Source: CALZKI01 sp964567585 | GTDB lineage: Bacteria; Bacillota; Clostridia; Lachnospirales; Lachnospiraceae | Assembly (NCBI GenBank): GCA_964567585.1 | Contig: CAZMND010000043.1 | Span: forward strand, 1 to 17,741 | Length of the DNA: 17,741 nt | Direction of reading: 5' to 3' | Notes under the pieces: generated by a model | What the model was told of the DNA's origin: nothing | Seen by the model: only the letters and a program-made list of their open reading frames with translations | Database searches by the model: none | In this document: positions 7,160-15,107 of the stretch, piece by piece | Layout: every line of letters starts with the position of its first letter | How positions within the stretch are numbered: position 1 is the stretch's first letter | Translations under genes and position numbers: made by a program

Positions 7160-9526
7160 ATGATGCAAAATCAAATGATAGATATAAAGATTGAGCGTAA
7201 TCTCATGTCAGATATGAGGAATGATATCTTTGTAGCAGAGCCCGGGATGGGAAGACATCATTGCCTGATGGGCATTCATCAGGTCGGAAAGACAACATTG
7301 GTATCAGATTGGGCTACACAGTGGAATCTCAAAAGAAAACAGTGCATTGAAGAATTTATTGAGAAGAACGGGGAGGGCGCAAAGGTATTATGGCTCAAAA
7401 AAGAAAAAATCTATGATATGGAAGAACTTCCCGGTATGGCAAAGGTTTTTTTCTTTGAGGATCAGATATATAAACTTGATTTCTGGAAGATAAGAAAGGT
7501 TCTAAAGGAAATACAGGAAAATGTTCTGGTACGGGAGGATAATAAAAATCCATCCTGTTATGCAAAGAAAAAGAACGATTATCTTATCAGAACGAAAGAC
7601 GGATTTTGTGTAAAATTTTCCAAATCCGGGCAGAAGCAGGCGTTGGAAACAATAGAAAGTATTTATGACTATTTTTCTAAAGTTTATGAAGAGAATTTAG
7701 AAGAACAAAAGGAATATGCGACCAAGGTTAAAGAACTTTTTCGGGCCTTTACCGTGTTAGGTTTTCACTTTGTTTTGGTTTTTGATGAATTTAATAACTC
7801 GGAAACGATGAAAAAACTGAATGTACACGGCAGAAGAAACAGACATATGGATGATGTAAAGAAAGAAGAAACCGTGGAAATTGACGAAGGGAAAGAAAGT
7901 TTTCTGCAATTTGTCAGAGAATTATATCCATATGTAATGGAGGGAGGAGTTACCACCGGACAAAGGTTGTACAATTTATCCATATTAATTGTTTCCAGAC
8001 AGGAAATGGGAATGATTACAGGAGAAGAGGATGATAATATCATCTTCAAACCATGGTGTTTGGATGGATTTTCAAATAGTGAATTAGAAGAATTTATTAA
8101 ACGTCTAAAAAATAAAAAGAGAAATGAAGCAACACCATACGTAGCCATAAGTGAAATTATTGGCGAAAAGGAATTAAATGCGAAAATGATTCATTTTTGT
8201 GGAAGACATCCCGGATTATGGGGAAAAATGTGGGTGATTCTGAATGAGGCATATGATGCTTATGTACAGAATAAGGATGTTGAAAATAAGTTCGAGTCAG
8301 CTTTTAGAGATAAAAGCAAAGAATTTTTCAGAAATGTGATTCATCTTATGAAAAATACGAAAGAACGGATTGATAACAGGGAAGAAATCAGTGCCTTGAA
8401 AATTTTTATACATCATTTTATTGACAGTTCTCAGTATCCGATACCCAAGGACCCGGATAAAAGGGATTTACGAAAGTATTTGGATATGATGGAAAAACAG
8501 GGGTTTGTTTCATTGCGTAATCAACAGAACAGTTTTCAGATATTGGAAAGGAAAGCCGGACTTGGTATGGCATTAGATGATGAATGTCATATGGAAGTGG
8601 GAGAAGATGTGAATGCGTTGTTAGGATATGAGATGCATTCACCGTATATGGCAGATTATATCAATTCAAATATCAGAGACTGTTATGGTTATGATATTGT
8701 AGATGTAAAGAATGCTTCAGAAGAATGTGAATCAAGAGTCAGGGAACTACTGGACTGTGTATATCGATGCAGATATGGGGAACAACTCTGGCTTGTAAAA
8801 ATAAAGAACCGTATGACGGAGTTGAAAAAACTGTTTTGGCATCTTGAAGTTTGCAAACAGTATAAAGGCGAAGAACAGTCCTTTAACAAAATGGAAGAAG
8901 AGGTGCTTAAAAAATGTTCTCCATGGGAAAGTCTGGCTTATTCGGACTACGCAGATTTGATGCAAATGCACAGTTATGTATTTAAACCGGTGTTTGAACA
9001 TTGGATTGACAGTGAATATTTTTCAACTGCTACGTTTGTTTCTGATATGAAAAAAATGGCAGAGGTGAGAGATATTTTTGCTCACCGAAAGGCGTATAAT
9101 CAGGAGAATATTGAAAAGGATATTGCAATTTGCCAATGCTTTCTCAAGGCGATTAACAAAGGCTGTCATGCTGTCGCAAATGGTGCAAAGGATATGTCTC
9201 CAAATACGGAAGAAAATATTATTGATTTATATAATGTTGATTTTATATGTAAGTCAAAGGATAAGAATAAAATTCGGGGAGAGATTGAATATAATAAAAA
9301 AATATGGGTGGCTCAAATAGCCAAATCGAATGTGTCCCGGAAAGTTAAAGGGAAGGATGATAAATTCATAGCCGACAGTAGTGATACGTATTTTGAAGAT
9401 GTACTTTTAACAGCCGATACGATAAAGGTAGATGTTGTAAAATGCTGCAAAGACAATAGTGGAAACATCTATTTTAATGTTCAGCCTGTGGATAGATGTG
9501 GTGTACAGGCCGAATGGGTTAAATAA
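7160..9526 (+). CDS. P-loop ATPase fused to an R-x4-H HEPN ribonuclease-like domain
   Basis: This 788-residue protein starts 26 bases after the previous stop, behind AAGGAG; a second ATG lies at 7163. Residues 30-500 are a STAND/ORC-like ATPase: Walker A GIHQVGKT (38-45), Walker B FVLVFDEF (204-211), sensor-1-like strand LSILIVSRQ, lid motif CGRHPGLWG (347-355) and a winged-helix end HSPYMADYI (493-501). Residues about 588-668 are all-helical and carry VRDIFAHRK, whose R637-x4-H642 matches the catalytic RX4-6H motif of HEPN ribonucleases and is closest in style to Swt1-type HEPN. Residues 690-785 are beta-rich (IRGEIEYNKKIWVAQIAKS and on) and may be a small RNA-binding barrel. By family knowledge HEPN domains cleave RNA, often in toxins and phage defence, so this is the likely effector of the operon. 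Its activity and target are inferred. Confidence 0.85.
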   Translation: MMQNQMIDIKIERNLMSDMRNDIFVAEPGMGRHHCLMGIHQVGKTTLVSDWATQWNLKRKQCIEEFIEKNGEGAKVLWLKKEKIYDMEELPGMAKVFFFEDQIYKLDFWKIRKVLKEIQENVLVREDNKNPSCYAKKKNDYLIRTKDGFCVKFSKSGQKQALETIESIYDYFSKVYEENLEEQKEYATKVKELFRAFTVLGFHFVLVFDEFNNSETMKKLNVHGRRNRHMDDVKKEETVEIDEGKESFLQFVRELYPYVMEGGVTTGQRLYNLSILIVSRQEMGMITGEEDDNIIFKPWCLDGFSNSELEEFIKRLKNKKRNEATPYVAISEIIGEKELNAKMIHFCGRHPGLWGKMWVILNEAYDAYVQNKDVENKFESAFRDKSKEFFRNVIHLMKNTKERIDNREEISALKIFIHHFIDSSQYPIPKDPDKRDLRKYLDMMEKQGFVSLRNQQNSFQILERKAGLGMALDDECHMEVGEDVNALLGYEMHSPYMADYINSNIRDCYGYDIVDVKNASEECESRVRELLDCVYRCRYGEQLWLVKIKNRMTELKKLFWHLEVCKQYKGEEQSFNKMEEEVLKKCSPWESLAYSDYADLMQMHSYVFKPVFEHWIDSEYFSTATFVSDMKKMAEVRDIFAHRKAYNQENIEKDIAICQCFLKAINKGCHAVANGAKDMSPNTEENIIDLYNVDFICKSKDKNKIRGEIEYNKKIWVAQIAKSNVSRKVKGKDDKFIADSSDTYFEDVLLTADTIKVDVVKCCKDNSGNIYFNVQPVDRCGVQAEWVK

Positions 9527-9546
9527 AAGGAAAGTGAGGACTAATA

Positions 9547-10629
9547 GTGGATAGTAATTTTATAGAACGTACTTTGCCATATGAAATAGAAAATTTGCGT
9601 TGTTATATGGTTGAGAAGCCGGAAAATACTGTATGTAAATATTTATGGGGCCCTGATGGTACGGGGAAGAGTTTGTTGGTCAGGTCCTGGCTTTCAAAGT
9701 GGGATGATACCAGACAAAAGGAGAATCATATATATTACTTCTATATGGATTTAAAAGAGATTGAGAATACACACAAGAAAGGGTATTGGGAAATCTGGAA
9801 AAAACTGTGTAGCAGTTTTGAAACAGTGATACCGAAAGAGGATTATGCCAAAAAAGAAGATGATGTAACGGCAGCATATAAACAAATGCAGTTTTCTGTA
9901 GAAGAAATTGCCGGAAATTATGCCGAAAATGCCAGATACAGGATGGATAATCTATTTGAAGTTTTTACTGAATTAGGTATTCATATAAAAGTTATTATGG
10001 ATAATTTTGAAGAAGTAGTCAGAATTTTCCCGGAGGATACAGACGATGGAAAAATCTTTGAAAGATTGTTTGGCTTATCTCCCAAGGGTGCATTGAAGAA
10101 AATAAATCTGTCAATTTTGTTAATCAGTGACAGATGTATTGAGGAAACAGTGCATCATATGGACGGTGGCTCTACCTTTGAATCTGCCTATAATCCGATT
10201 TGTCTGAGTAACTTTACTGAAGCAGATATGGATAACTATTATGCAATTTTGAAGGAAGCATTCGGAGAAATAACGGAACTTCAGAAAGAGAAAATTGACT
10301 ATTATTGTGGTAAACATCCTGAAATGCTAATGATAATGTATGATATGCTTACCAAAAGCGGTAAAGATGCAGGATATGACATAGATAAGTTATATGATGA
10401 ATCGGGCAAGGCTTTGAAAGAATATTATGAAGGATTTTATCAAAAACTCGAAGAGATGGATTTGGTGGATTTCTGGGCAGATATTCTTGTAGAAGGTGAT
10501 AGTCAGGAAAAAGAGTGGAGTAGTGAAACTTTATATGACTGCGGATTCTTGTATAAGGAAATGTATGAAGATACCTATTTTAAGTTGTCGGAAGGGTTAG
10601 GCGACTATATATCGGGAAAAATGAATTAG
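9547..10629 (+). CDS. Stand-alone P-loop ATPase paralog with a degenerate Walker B
   Basis: This 360-residue protein starts at GTG 9547, 20 bases after the previous stop, behind GAGGA (9536-9540). Walker A is GPDGTGKS (35-42). The Walker B strand IKVIMDNFEE (147-156) keeps Asp152 but has Asn153 where its two operon paralogs have Glu, so hydrolysis may be weak. The block LFEVFTELGIHIKVIMDNF (136-154) aligns without gaps to residues 193-211 of the preceding protein, and the lid motif CGKHPEML (254-261) matches CGRHPGLW there. The C terminus (LYDCGFLYKE to YFKLSEGLGDYI) fits a winged helix. It is therefore a duplicate of the neighbour's ATPase without the HEPN and barrel parts. It probably forms a hetero-oligomer with the other two products as a regulatory subunit. 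The operon terminator follows. Confidence 0.85.
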   Translation: MDSNFIERTLPYEIENLRCYMVEKPENTVCKYLWGPDGTGKSLLVRSWLSKWDDTRQKENHIYYFYMDLKEIENTHKKGYWEIWKKLCSSFETVIPKEDYAKKEDDVTAAYKQMQFSVEEIAGNYAENARYRMDNLFEVFTELGIHIKVIMDNFEEVVRIFPEDTDDGKIFERLFGLSPKGALKKINLSILLISDRCIEETVHHMDGGSTFESAYNPICLSNFTEADMDNYYAILKEAFGEITELQKEKIDYYCGKHPEMLMIMYDMLTKSGKDAGYDIDKLYDESGKALKEYYEGFYQKLEEMDLVDFWADILVEGDSQEKEWSSETLYDCGFLYKEMYEDTYFKLSEGLGDYISGKMN

Positions 10630-10648
10630 TTTGAAGAGATGTTAATTT

Positions 10649-10680
10649 AAAAAGGAGTCCGATTCCCGGGCTCTTTTTTC
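10649..10680. terminator. Strong intrinsic terminator after the ATPase/HEPN operon
   Basis: GAGTCCG (10655-10661) pairs with CGGGCTC (10667-10673), one G-U wobble, around a 5-base loop. An A-run in front pairs with the T6 tract behind, so it could act in both directions. Confidence 0.9.
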
Positions 10681-10693
10681 TTGCTAAAATATG

Positions 10694-10722
10694 TGGCAAT
10701 ATTTTCAAAATAATGATATAGT
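10694..10722 (+). promoter_or_regulatory. Probable extended -10 promoter of the transporter operon
   Basis: TATAGT (10717-10722) is preceded by TG one base upstream (TGaTATAGT), an extended -10 element. TGGCAA (10694-10699) lies 17 bases upstream as a weak -35 box. It is the best candidate between the terminator and the NSS gene. Confidence 0.5.
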
Positions 10723-10780
10723 TGAAAATGGTGTGAATTTTTACAAATATTAAAAGATAGAAGAAGATTGGGAGTACAAA

Positions 10781-12136
10781 ATGAAAGAGAAAAGAAGTAG
10801 TTTTTCGGGCGGAATCGGATTTGTGTTAGCGGCAGCAGGCAGTGCGGTTGGTCTTGGGAATTTGTGGAGATTTCCATATTTGGCAGCACAGTACGGCGGC
10901 GGTATCTTTTTGCTCGTATATTTGATTTTGGTAGTGACTTTTGGTTTTTCACTTTTGATTCTGGAAATTGCAATTGGTAGAAAAACAGGAAAAAGTTCTA
11001 TTCTGGCGTATAAGCAGCTCAATAACAAGTTTGGATTTTTGGGTTATTTGGCGGCAATTGTGCCGATTATTATCCTGCCGTATTATTGTGTAATCGGTGG
11101 CTGGGTAATGAAATATATTGGTGTGTTCTTAAGAGGTGAAGTGACTGCGGCAGCAGGCGATAAATATTTTAGGAATTTTATCGGTGGAACCACATGGCCT
11201 TTGGTTCTGTTTCTTGTTTATCTTGGAATTACAGCGCTTGTTGTGGGATTTGGTGTGGAAAAAGGTGTGGAAAGAGTAAGTAAAATTCTTATGCCGGTTT
11301 TACTTCTTTTGACAATTGGTATTTCGGTTTATGTAGCAACCCTTCCGGGAGTAGGAGAGGGTATTAAATACTATTTATTACCGGATTTTTCAAAATTCTC
11401 GATAAAGACTCTTTGCGCAGCGATGGGCCAGCTTTTCTACTCTATGAGTATTGCGATGGGAATTATGGTAAGCTACGGCTCTTATGTGAAGAAGGAAATA
11501 GATTTAAATAAGTCAGTAAATCATATTGAGATTTTTGATACCTCTGTGGCATTTTTATCAGGTTTTATGATTGTACCGGCGGTATATGTGTTCAGCGGAG
11601 AAGCAGGCCTTAAAACAGGTGGTGCAGGTCTTATGTTTGAGACGTTGCCAAAAGTATTTGAACAGATGCCTCTTGGAAGAATTATCGGACTGGTATTCTT
11701 TGTTTTGGTGTTCCTTGCGGCTCTTACAAGTTCCATTTCTTTGATGGAAGCTATTGTGTCTATGTTTATGGACAAATTTAAAATTACACGTAAAATAGCA
11801 GTAAGCATTATTTTCGGAGTTTCGATTTTACTTGGGATACCTTCGGCAATTGGATATGGAGTGTTAGGTAATGTGAAACCACTTGGTATGGACTTTCTTA
11901 CATTCTTTGATTATATCTCAAACAGTGTTATTATGCCGATTGTAGCTATCGGAACCTGTGTTTTAATCGGCTGGTTTGCGGGATTAAAGGATATTGAAGA
12001 TGAAATTACGGCAAATGGTGAACCATTCAAGAGAAGAGGAATCTTCCGTGTGATGGTGAAGTATGTAGCACCGGTATTTTTATTGGCAATTTTGGTATTC
12101 TATTCATTAGCACAGTTTGGTGTAATTGATTTCTAA
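10781..12136 (+). CDS. Sodium-dependent transporter of the NSS (neurotransmitter:sodium symporter / SNF) family
   Basis: This 451-residue integral membrane protein should import an amino acid or amine together with Na+. The TM1 signature SAVGLGNLWRFPYLA (21-35) forms substrate and sodium sites in LeuT-fold NSS proteins. Further family blocks are the GVEKGVERVSKILMP motif (158-172), TM6 FYSMSIAMGIMVSYGSY (219-235) and TM8 ALTSSISLMEA (314-324), which holds Na2-site Ser/Thr residues. The length and spacing of hydrophobic segments fit 11-12 spans. The ATG at 10781 follows GGGAG. The NhaC-type antiporter gene starts 13 bases after its stop, so one transcript probably supplies both Na+-coupled uptake and Na+ extrusion. 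The substrate cannot be read from the sequence; Trp, Tyr and branched-chain amino acids are known for bacterial relatives. Confidence 0.93.
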   Translation: MKEKRSSFSGGIGFVLAAAGSAVGLGNLWRFPYLAAQYGGGIFLLVYLILVVTFGFSLLILEIAIGRKTGKSSILAYKQLNNKFGFLGYLAAIVPIIILPYYCVIGGWVMKYIGVFLRGEVTAAAGDKYFRNFIGGTTWPLVLFLVYLGITALVVGFGVEKGVERVSKILMPVLLLLTIGISVYVATLPGVGEGIKYYLLPDFSKFSIKTLCAAMGQLFYSMSIAMGIMVSYGSYVKKEIDLNKSVNHIEIFDTSVAFLSGFMIVPAVYVFSGEAGLKTGGAGLMFETLPKVFEQMPLGRIIGLVFFVLVFLAALTSSISLMEAIVSMFMDKFKITRKIAVSIIFGVSILLGIPSAIGYGVLGNVKPLGMDFLTFFDYISNSVIMPIVAIGTCVLIGWFAGLKDIEDEITANGEPFKRRGIFRVMVKYVAPVFLLAILVFYSLAQFGVIDF

Positions 12137-12149
12137 ATTGAGGTATTTT

Positions 12150-13436
12150 ATGGGGACAAAAAAGCAGAACGGAAGAGCCGTGGCGCTTCTTCCGATAGGA
12201 ATATTTTTATTGATATTTTTGGGTTCGGGCATTTTAACCGGGGACTTTTATGCGATGCCTGCTATTGTGGCGTTTTTGATTGCTTTGTCAGTGGCTTTTT
12301 TGCAGAACAGAAAGCTTTCTTTTGGTGAAAAATTACAGGTGGTTTCAAAAGGTCTTGCAGATGAAAATATCATTACCATGTGTCTGATTTTTCTTTGTGC
12401 AGGTGGCTTTTCCGGAGCGGTGACAGCTATCGGAGGAGTGGAAAGTACGGTGAATCTGGGACTTTCAATTTTGCCGGCAAATGTGGCAGTTGTGGGGCTT
12501 TTTGTCATCGGATGCTTTATTTCGGTATCTATGGGAACCAGTATGGGAACGATTTCTGCATTAGCTCCGATTGCTGTGGGCATCAGTGAAAAAACAGGTT
12601 ATTCTATGGCAATTTGTATCGGCGCAGTTTTGTGCGGAGCTATGTTTGGCGATAATTTGTCGATGATTTCCGATACTACCATCGCAGCGGTGAAAACACA
12701 AGGCTGTGAAATGAAGGATAAATTTAAAGAAAACTTTTTTATTGTTTTACCGGCAGCGTTATTAACAATTGTATTTCTCTTTTTGGTTACAAAAGACGGT
12801 CAGTTTGTCATAAATGAAGCACTTCCTTATGACATTGTAAAGGTCATTCCATATGTACTGGTATTGGTCGGGGCATTGAGTGGACTCAATGTTTTTGTGG
12901 TTTTAGTGGGAGGAATTTTGGTTTCGTTGCTTATCGGTATTTTGACCGGAAGTCTTATGTGGAATGAAATGTTTGCGGTGGTTGGAAATGGCGTGATGAG
13001 CATGTATGACATTACAGTAATATCCATCGTTGTAGCCTGTATCGTGGCACTTGTGAAGGAATATGGTGGTATTACATTTATTTTAAATTTAATCAGAAAA
13101 CATATTAAAACATCAAAGGGGGCAGAAATTGGAATTGCAGGTCTTGCTCTTTTGGTGGATGCCTGTACAGCCAATAATACGGTTGCTATTATTATGGCGG
13201 GACCGATTGCTAAAGAAATCAGTGATGAATTTGATGTTTCGCCAAAGCGTTCGGCTTCTTTATTGGATATATTCAGCTCGGTAGGGCAGGGCATTATTCC
13301 GTATGGGGCACAGCTTTTGTCGGCAGCGACATTGACAGCCATTACACCGTTTGAAATTATACCATATTTATATTATCCGGCCCTTATGGCAGTGAGCGCG
13401 TTTTGTTTTATACTTTTCAGAAAAAGAAAAGCTTAA
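12150..13436 (+). CDS. NhaC-family Na+/H+ antiporter-like membrane protein
   Basis: This is a 428-residue polytopic membrane protein. The block SMGTSMGTISALAPIAVGIS and the later GDNLSMISDTTIAAVKTQG are characteristic of the NhaC family, where the Asp/Ser-rich helix takes part in ion transport. I place the start at ATG 12150, with TTGAGG 7 bases upstream. An in-frame TTG at 12126 would add 8 residues and overlap the NSS gene by 11 bases, but has no better binding site. It likely exchanges cytosolic Na+ for external protons; some NhaC members instead exchange malate/lactate or amino-acid substrates, so the exact substrate is uncertain. It is co-oriented with and very close to the NSS symporter, consistent with recycling of the imported sodium. 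No clear terminator follows. Confidence 0.88.
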   Translation: MGTKKQNGRAVALLPIGIFLLIFLGSGILTGDFYAMPAIVAFLIALSVAFLQNRKLSFGEKLQVVSKGLADENIITMCLIFLCAGGFSGAVTAIGGVESTVNLGLSILPANVAVVGLFVIGCFISVSMGTSMGTISALAPIAVGISEKTGYSMAICIGAVLCGAMFGDNLSMISDTTIAAVKTQGCEMKDKFKENFFIVLPAALLTIVFLFLVTKDGQFVINEALPYDIVKVIPYVLVLVGALSGLNVFVVLVGGILVSLLIGILTGSLMWNEMFAVVGNGVMSMYDITVISIVVACIVALVKEYGGITFILNLIRKHIKTSKGAEIGIAGLALLVDACTANNTVAIIMAGPIAKEISDEFDVSPKRSASLLDIFSSVGQGIIPYGAQLLSAATLTAITPFEIIPYLYYPALMAVSAFCFILFRKRKA

Positions 13437-13477
13437 ATTGTGCAATTATTCCATAAAAACCGCAAATGTTTGGCAAA

Positions 13478-13493
13478 AACTGTCAACACAGTT
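13478..13493. promoter_or_regulatory. Small inverted repeat upstream of the PurF-like promoter
   Basis: AACTGT-CAAC-ACAGTT is a perfect 6+6 dyad ending 2 bases before the -35 box. It has no T-tract, so it is not a terminator; it could be an operator. No PurR-type box is recognised. Confidence 0.3.
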
Positions 13494-13495
13494 GA

Positions 13496-13527
13496 TTGAC
13501 GAAAAAAAAGGCTTGTTTTACTATAGA
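13496..13527 (+). promoter_or_regulatory. Promoter of the PurF-like gene
   Basis: TTGACG (13496-13501) is followed after 17 bases by TACTAT (13519-13524); an overlapping TATAGA lies at 13522-13527. An A8 run lies in the spacer. The start should be near 13531, giving a leader of about 45 bases. Confidence 0.65.
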
Positions 13528-13574
13528 GTAGAGCGATTTTTTTGCAAAAGGAAATGAAGAGAGGAAATAACACA

Positions 13575-14978
13575 ATGGGTGGATTTTTTGCAGTGGCTTC
13601 AAAAGAGTCTTGCGTACTTGATTTATTTTTTGGAACAGACTATCATTCCCATCTCGGTACAAGACGCGGTGGTATGGCAGTTTACGGAGAACAAGGTTTT
13701 AATCGTGCTATTCACAATATCCAGAATTCACCGTTCCGTACCAAATTTGAGCGTGACGTGGAAGAATTGGAAGGCAATTTAGGAATTGGTTGTATTTCAG
13801 ATTACGAACCACAACCCTTATTAGTACATTCCCATCTGGGAAGTTTTGCAATTGCAACGGTTGGTAAAATTAATAATATAGATGTGTTGGTGTCAGAGTG
13901 TTTTGAGAAGGGACATACACACTTTTTGGAGATGAGTGGCGGAACCATCAATCCAACGGAAGTAACGGCGGCACTTATCAATCAGAAAGCCTGTATTGTA
14001 GAAGGCCTTAAATATGTTCAGGAAAAAGTGGATGGTTCGCTAACAGTACTGATTCTGACCAAAAACGGATTCTATGTATCCAGAGATAAACTGGGAAGAA
14101 CGCCGGTTATTATCGGTAAAAAAGACAATGCTTATTGTGCATCCTTTGAAAGTTTTGCATATCTGAATTTGGGATATGTGGATTATAAGGAACTTGGTCC
14201 TGCGGAAATCGTATATGTGACACCGGAAAGTGTAGAAACAGTCAGTGCACCAAAAGAAGAAATGAAGATTTGTTCCTTTCTTTGGGTATATTATGGCTAT
14301 CCTACATCTACATATGAAGGCGTAAATGTAGAGAAAATGAGATACAATTGTGGTAAATTGATGGCAAAGCGTGATTTTGTACGACCTGACAGTGTGGCAG
14401 GTGTACCGGATTCGGGCATTGCCCACGCAATCGGTTATTCCAATGAGGCGGGAATTCCGTTTTCAAGACCATTTATCAAATATACACCGACCTGGCCGCG
14501 TTCATTTATGCCGTCCAGTCAGGAACAGAGAAGTCTCATTGCCAAGATGAAGATGATTCCGGTGCATGATTTGATTAAAGATAAGCGTCTTTTGATGATT
14601 GATGACTCGATTGTGCGTGGTACACAGCTTAGAGAAACATCTGAGTTTTTATATACCTGTGGTGCGAAAGAGGTGCATATTCGTCCGGCTTGTCCGCCAC
14701 TTCTGTACGGTTGTAAATATTTGAATTTTTCACGTTCCAATTCAGCACTTGATTTGATTACAAGACGCGTGATTTTGGAAAGAGAAGGCGAAAATGCAGA
14801 TAAGATGCTTGCGGATTATGCAAATCCGGACAGTCAGAATTACAAAGAAATGGTAGAAGAAATCAGAAAGCAGCTTAACTTCACAACACTTCAATATAAC
14901 CGTTTGGATGATATGATTGAGTCCATCGGATTAGAACCATGTAAGTTATGTACTTACTGTTTCAACGGAAAAGAATAA
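13575..14978 (+). CDS. PurF-like amidophosphoribosyltransferase family protein with a degenerate glutaminase domain
   Basis: This is a 467-residue protein from ATG 13575, chosen because AGAGAGGA lies upstream and MGGFFAVASK is the natural N terminus; an in-frame TTG at 13542 would add 11 residues. The phosphoribosyltransferase half is intact: GVPDSGIAHAIGY (276-288), MPSSQ, and the PRPP loop LMIDDSIVRGT (340-350). Cysteines at 233, 380, 456 and 459 match the Fe-S ligands of Bacillus-type PurF. The Ntn glutaminase half is not intact. The N-terminal nucleophile Cys aligns with Gly2, the GHVRY Arg with Ser75, the HNG Asn with Val96, and the SDTE Asp with Pro127. Cys13 is present but in a different context. 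It may use ammonia, or it may be a paralog with another role rather than the main purine enzyme. Flanking promoter and terminator make it monocistronic. Confidence 0.85.
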   Translation: MGGFFAVASKESCVLDLFFGTDYHSHLGTRRGGMAVYGEQGFNRAIHNIQNSPFRTKFERDVEELEGNLGIGCISDYEPQPLLVHSHLGSFAIATVGKINNIDVLVSECFEKGHTHFLEMSGGTINPTEVTAALINQKACIVEGLKYVQEKVDGSLTVLILTKNGFYVSRDKLGRTPVIIGKKDNAYCASFESFAYLNLGYVDYKELGPAEIVYVTPESVETVSAPKEEMKICSFLWVYYGYPTSTYEGVNVEKMRYNCGKLMAKRDFVRPDSVAGVPDSGIAHAIGYSNEAGIPFSRPFIKYTPTWPRSFMPSSQEQRSLIAKMKMIPVHDLIKDKRLLMIDDSIVRGTQLRETSEFLYTCGAKEVHIRPACPPLLYGCKYLNFSRSNSALDLITRRVILEREGENADKMLADYANPDSQNYKEMVEEIRKQLNFTTLQYNRLDDMIESIGLEPCKLCTYCFNGKE

Positions 14979-14995
14979 TATATAGCAGAACGGAT

Positions 14996-15044
14996 AAAGC
15001 ACAACGTAGTTTTTTGTACAAAATGACTATGATGTGCTTTTTTT
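14996..15044 (+). terminator. Intrinsic terminator after the PurF-like gene
   Basis: AAAGCACA (14996-15003) pairs perfectly with TGTGCTTT (15033-15040). The stem continues inward through CGTAGT/ACTATG after a single A/A mismatch, and a T7 tract follows. Confidence 0.85.
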
Positions 15045-15046
15045 GA

Positions 15047-15089
15047 TGCACATTTTGCGGTGAGTTCGTACAAAAATCTTGCACATTTT
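15047..15089 (+). repeat. Short direct repeat in the chemoreceptor promoter region
   Basis: TGCACATTTT occurs at 15047-15056 and again at 15080-15089, 33 bases apart. The second copy overlaps the -35 box. It could be paired binding sites or chance in A+T-rich sequence. Confidence 0.35.
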
Positions 15090-15107
15090 ACACAATGATA
15101 GTATTAT
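15079..15107 (+). promoter_or_regulatory. Promoter of the chemoreceptor gene
   Basis: TTGCAC (15079-15084) and TATTAT (15102-15107) are separated by 17 bases. The -35 box is imperfect, matching TTGACA at 3 of 6 positions; the -10 box matches at 5 of 6. Confidence 0.6.

Noticed and set aside
12126..12149. TTG start of the NhaC-type gene overlapping the NSS gene
   Set aside because: The ATG at 12150 has TTGAGG at proper spacing and gives a normal N terminus.
10120..13342. Minus-strand open frames opposite the ATPase, transporter and antiporter genes
   Set aside because: They mirror strongly supported + strand genes, have no ribosome binding sites or domain signals, and show low-complexity composition typical of antisense shadows.
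13542..13574. TTG start of the PurF-like gene, adding 11 residues (a possible propeptide)
   Set aside because: AGAGAGGA positions the ribosome for ATG 13575, and the extra residues do not place a Cys at the N terminus of the mature protein.
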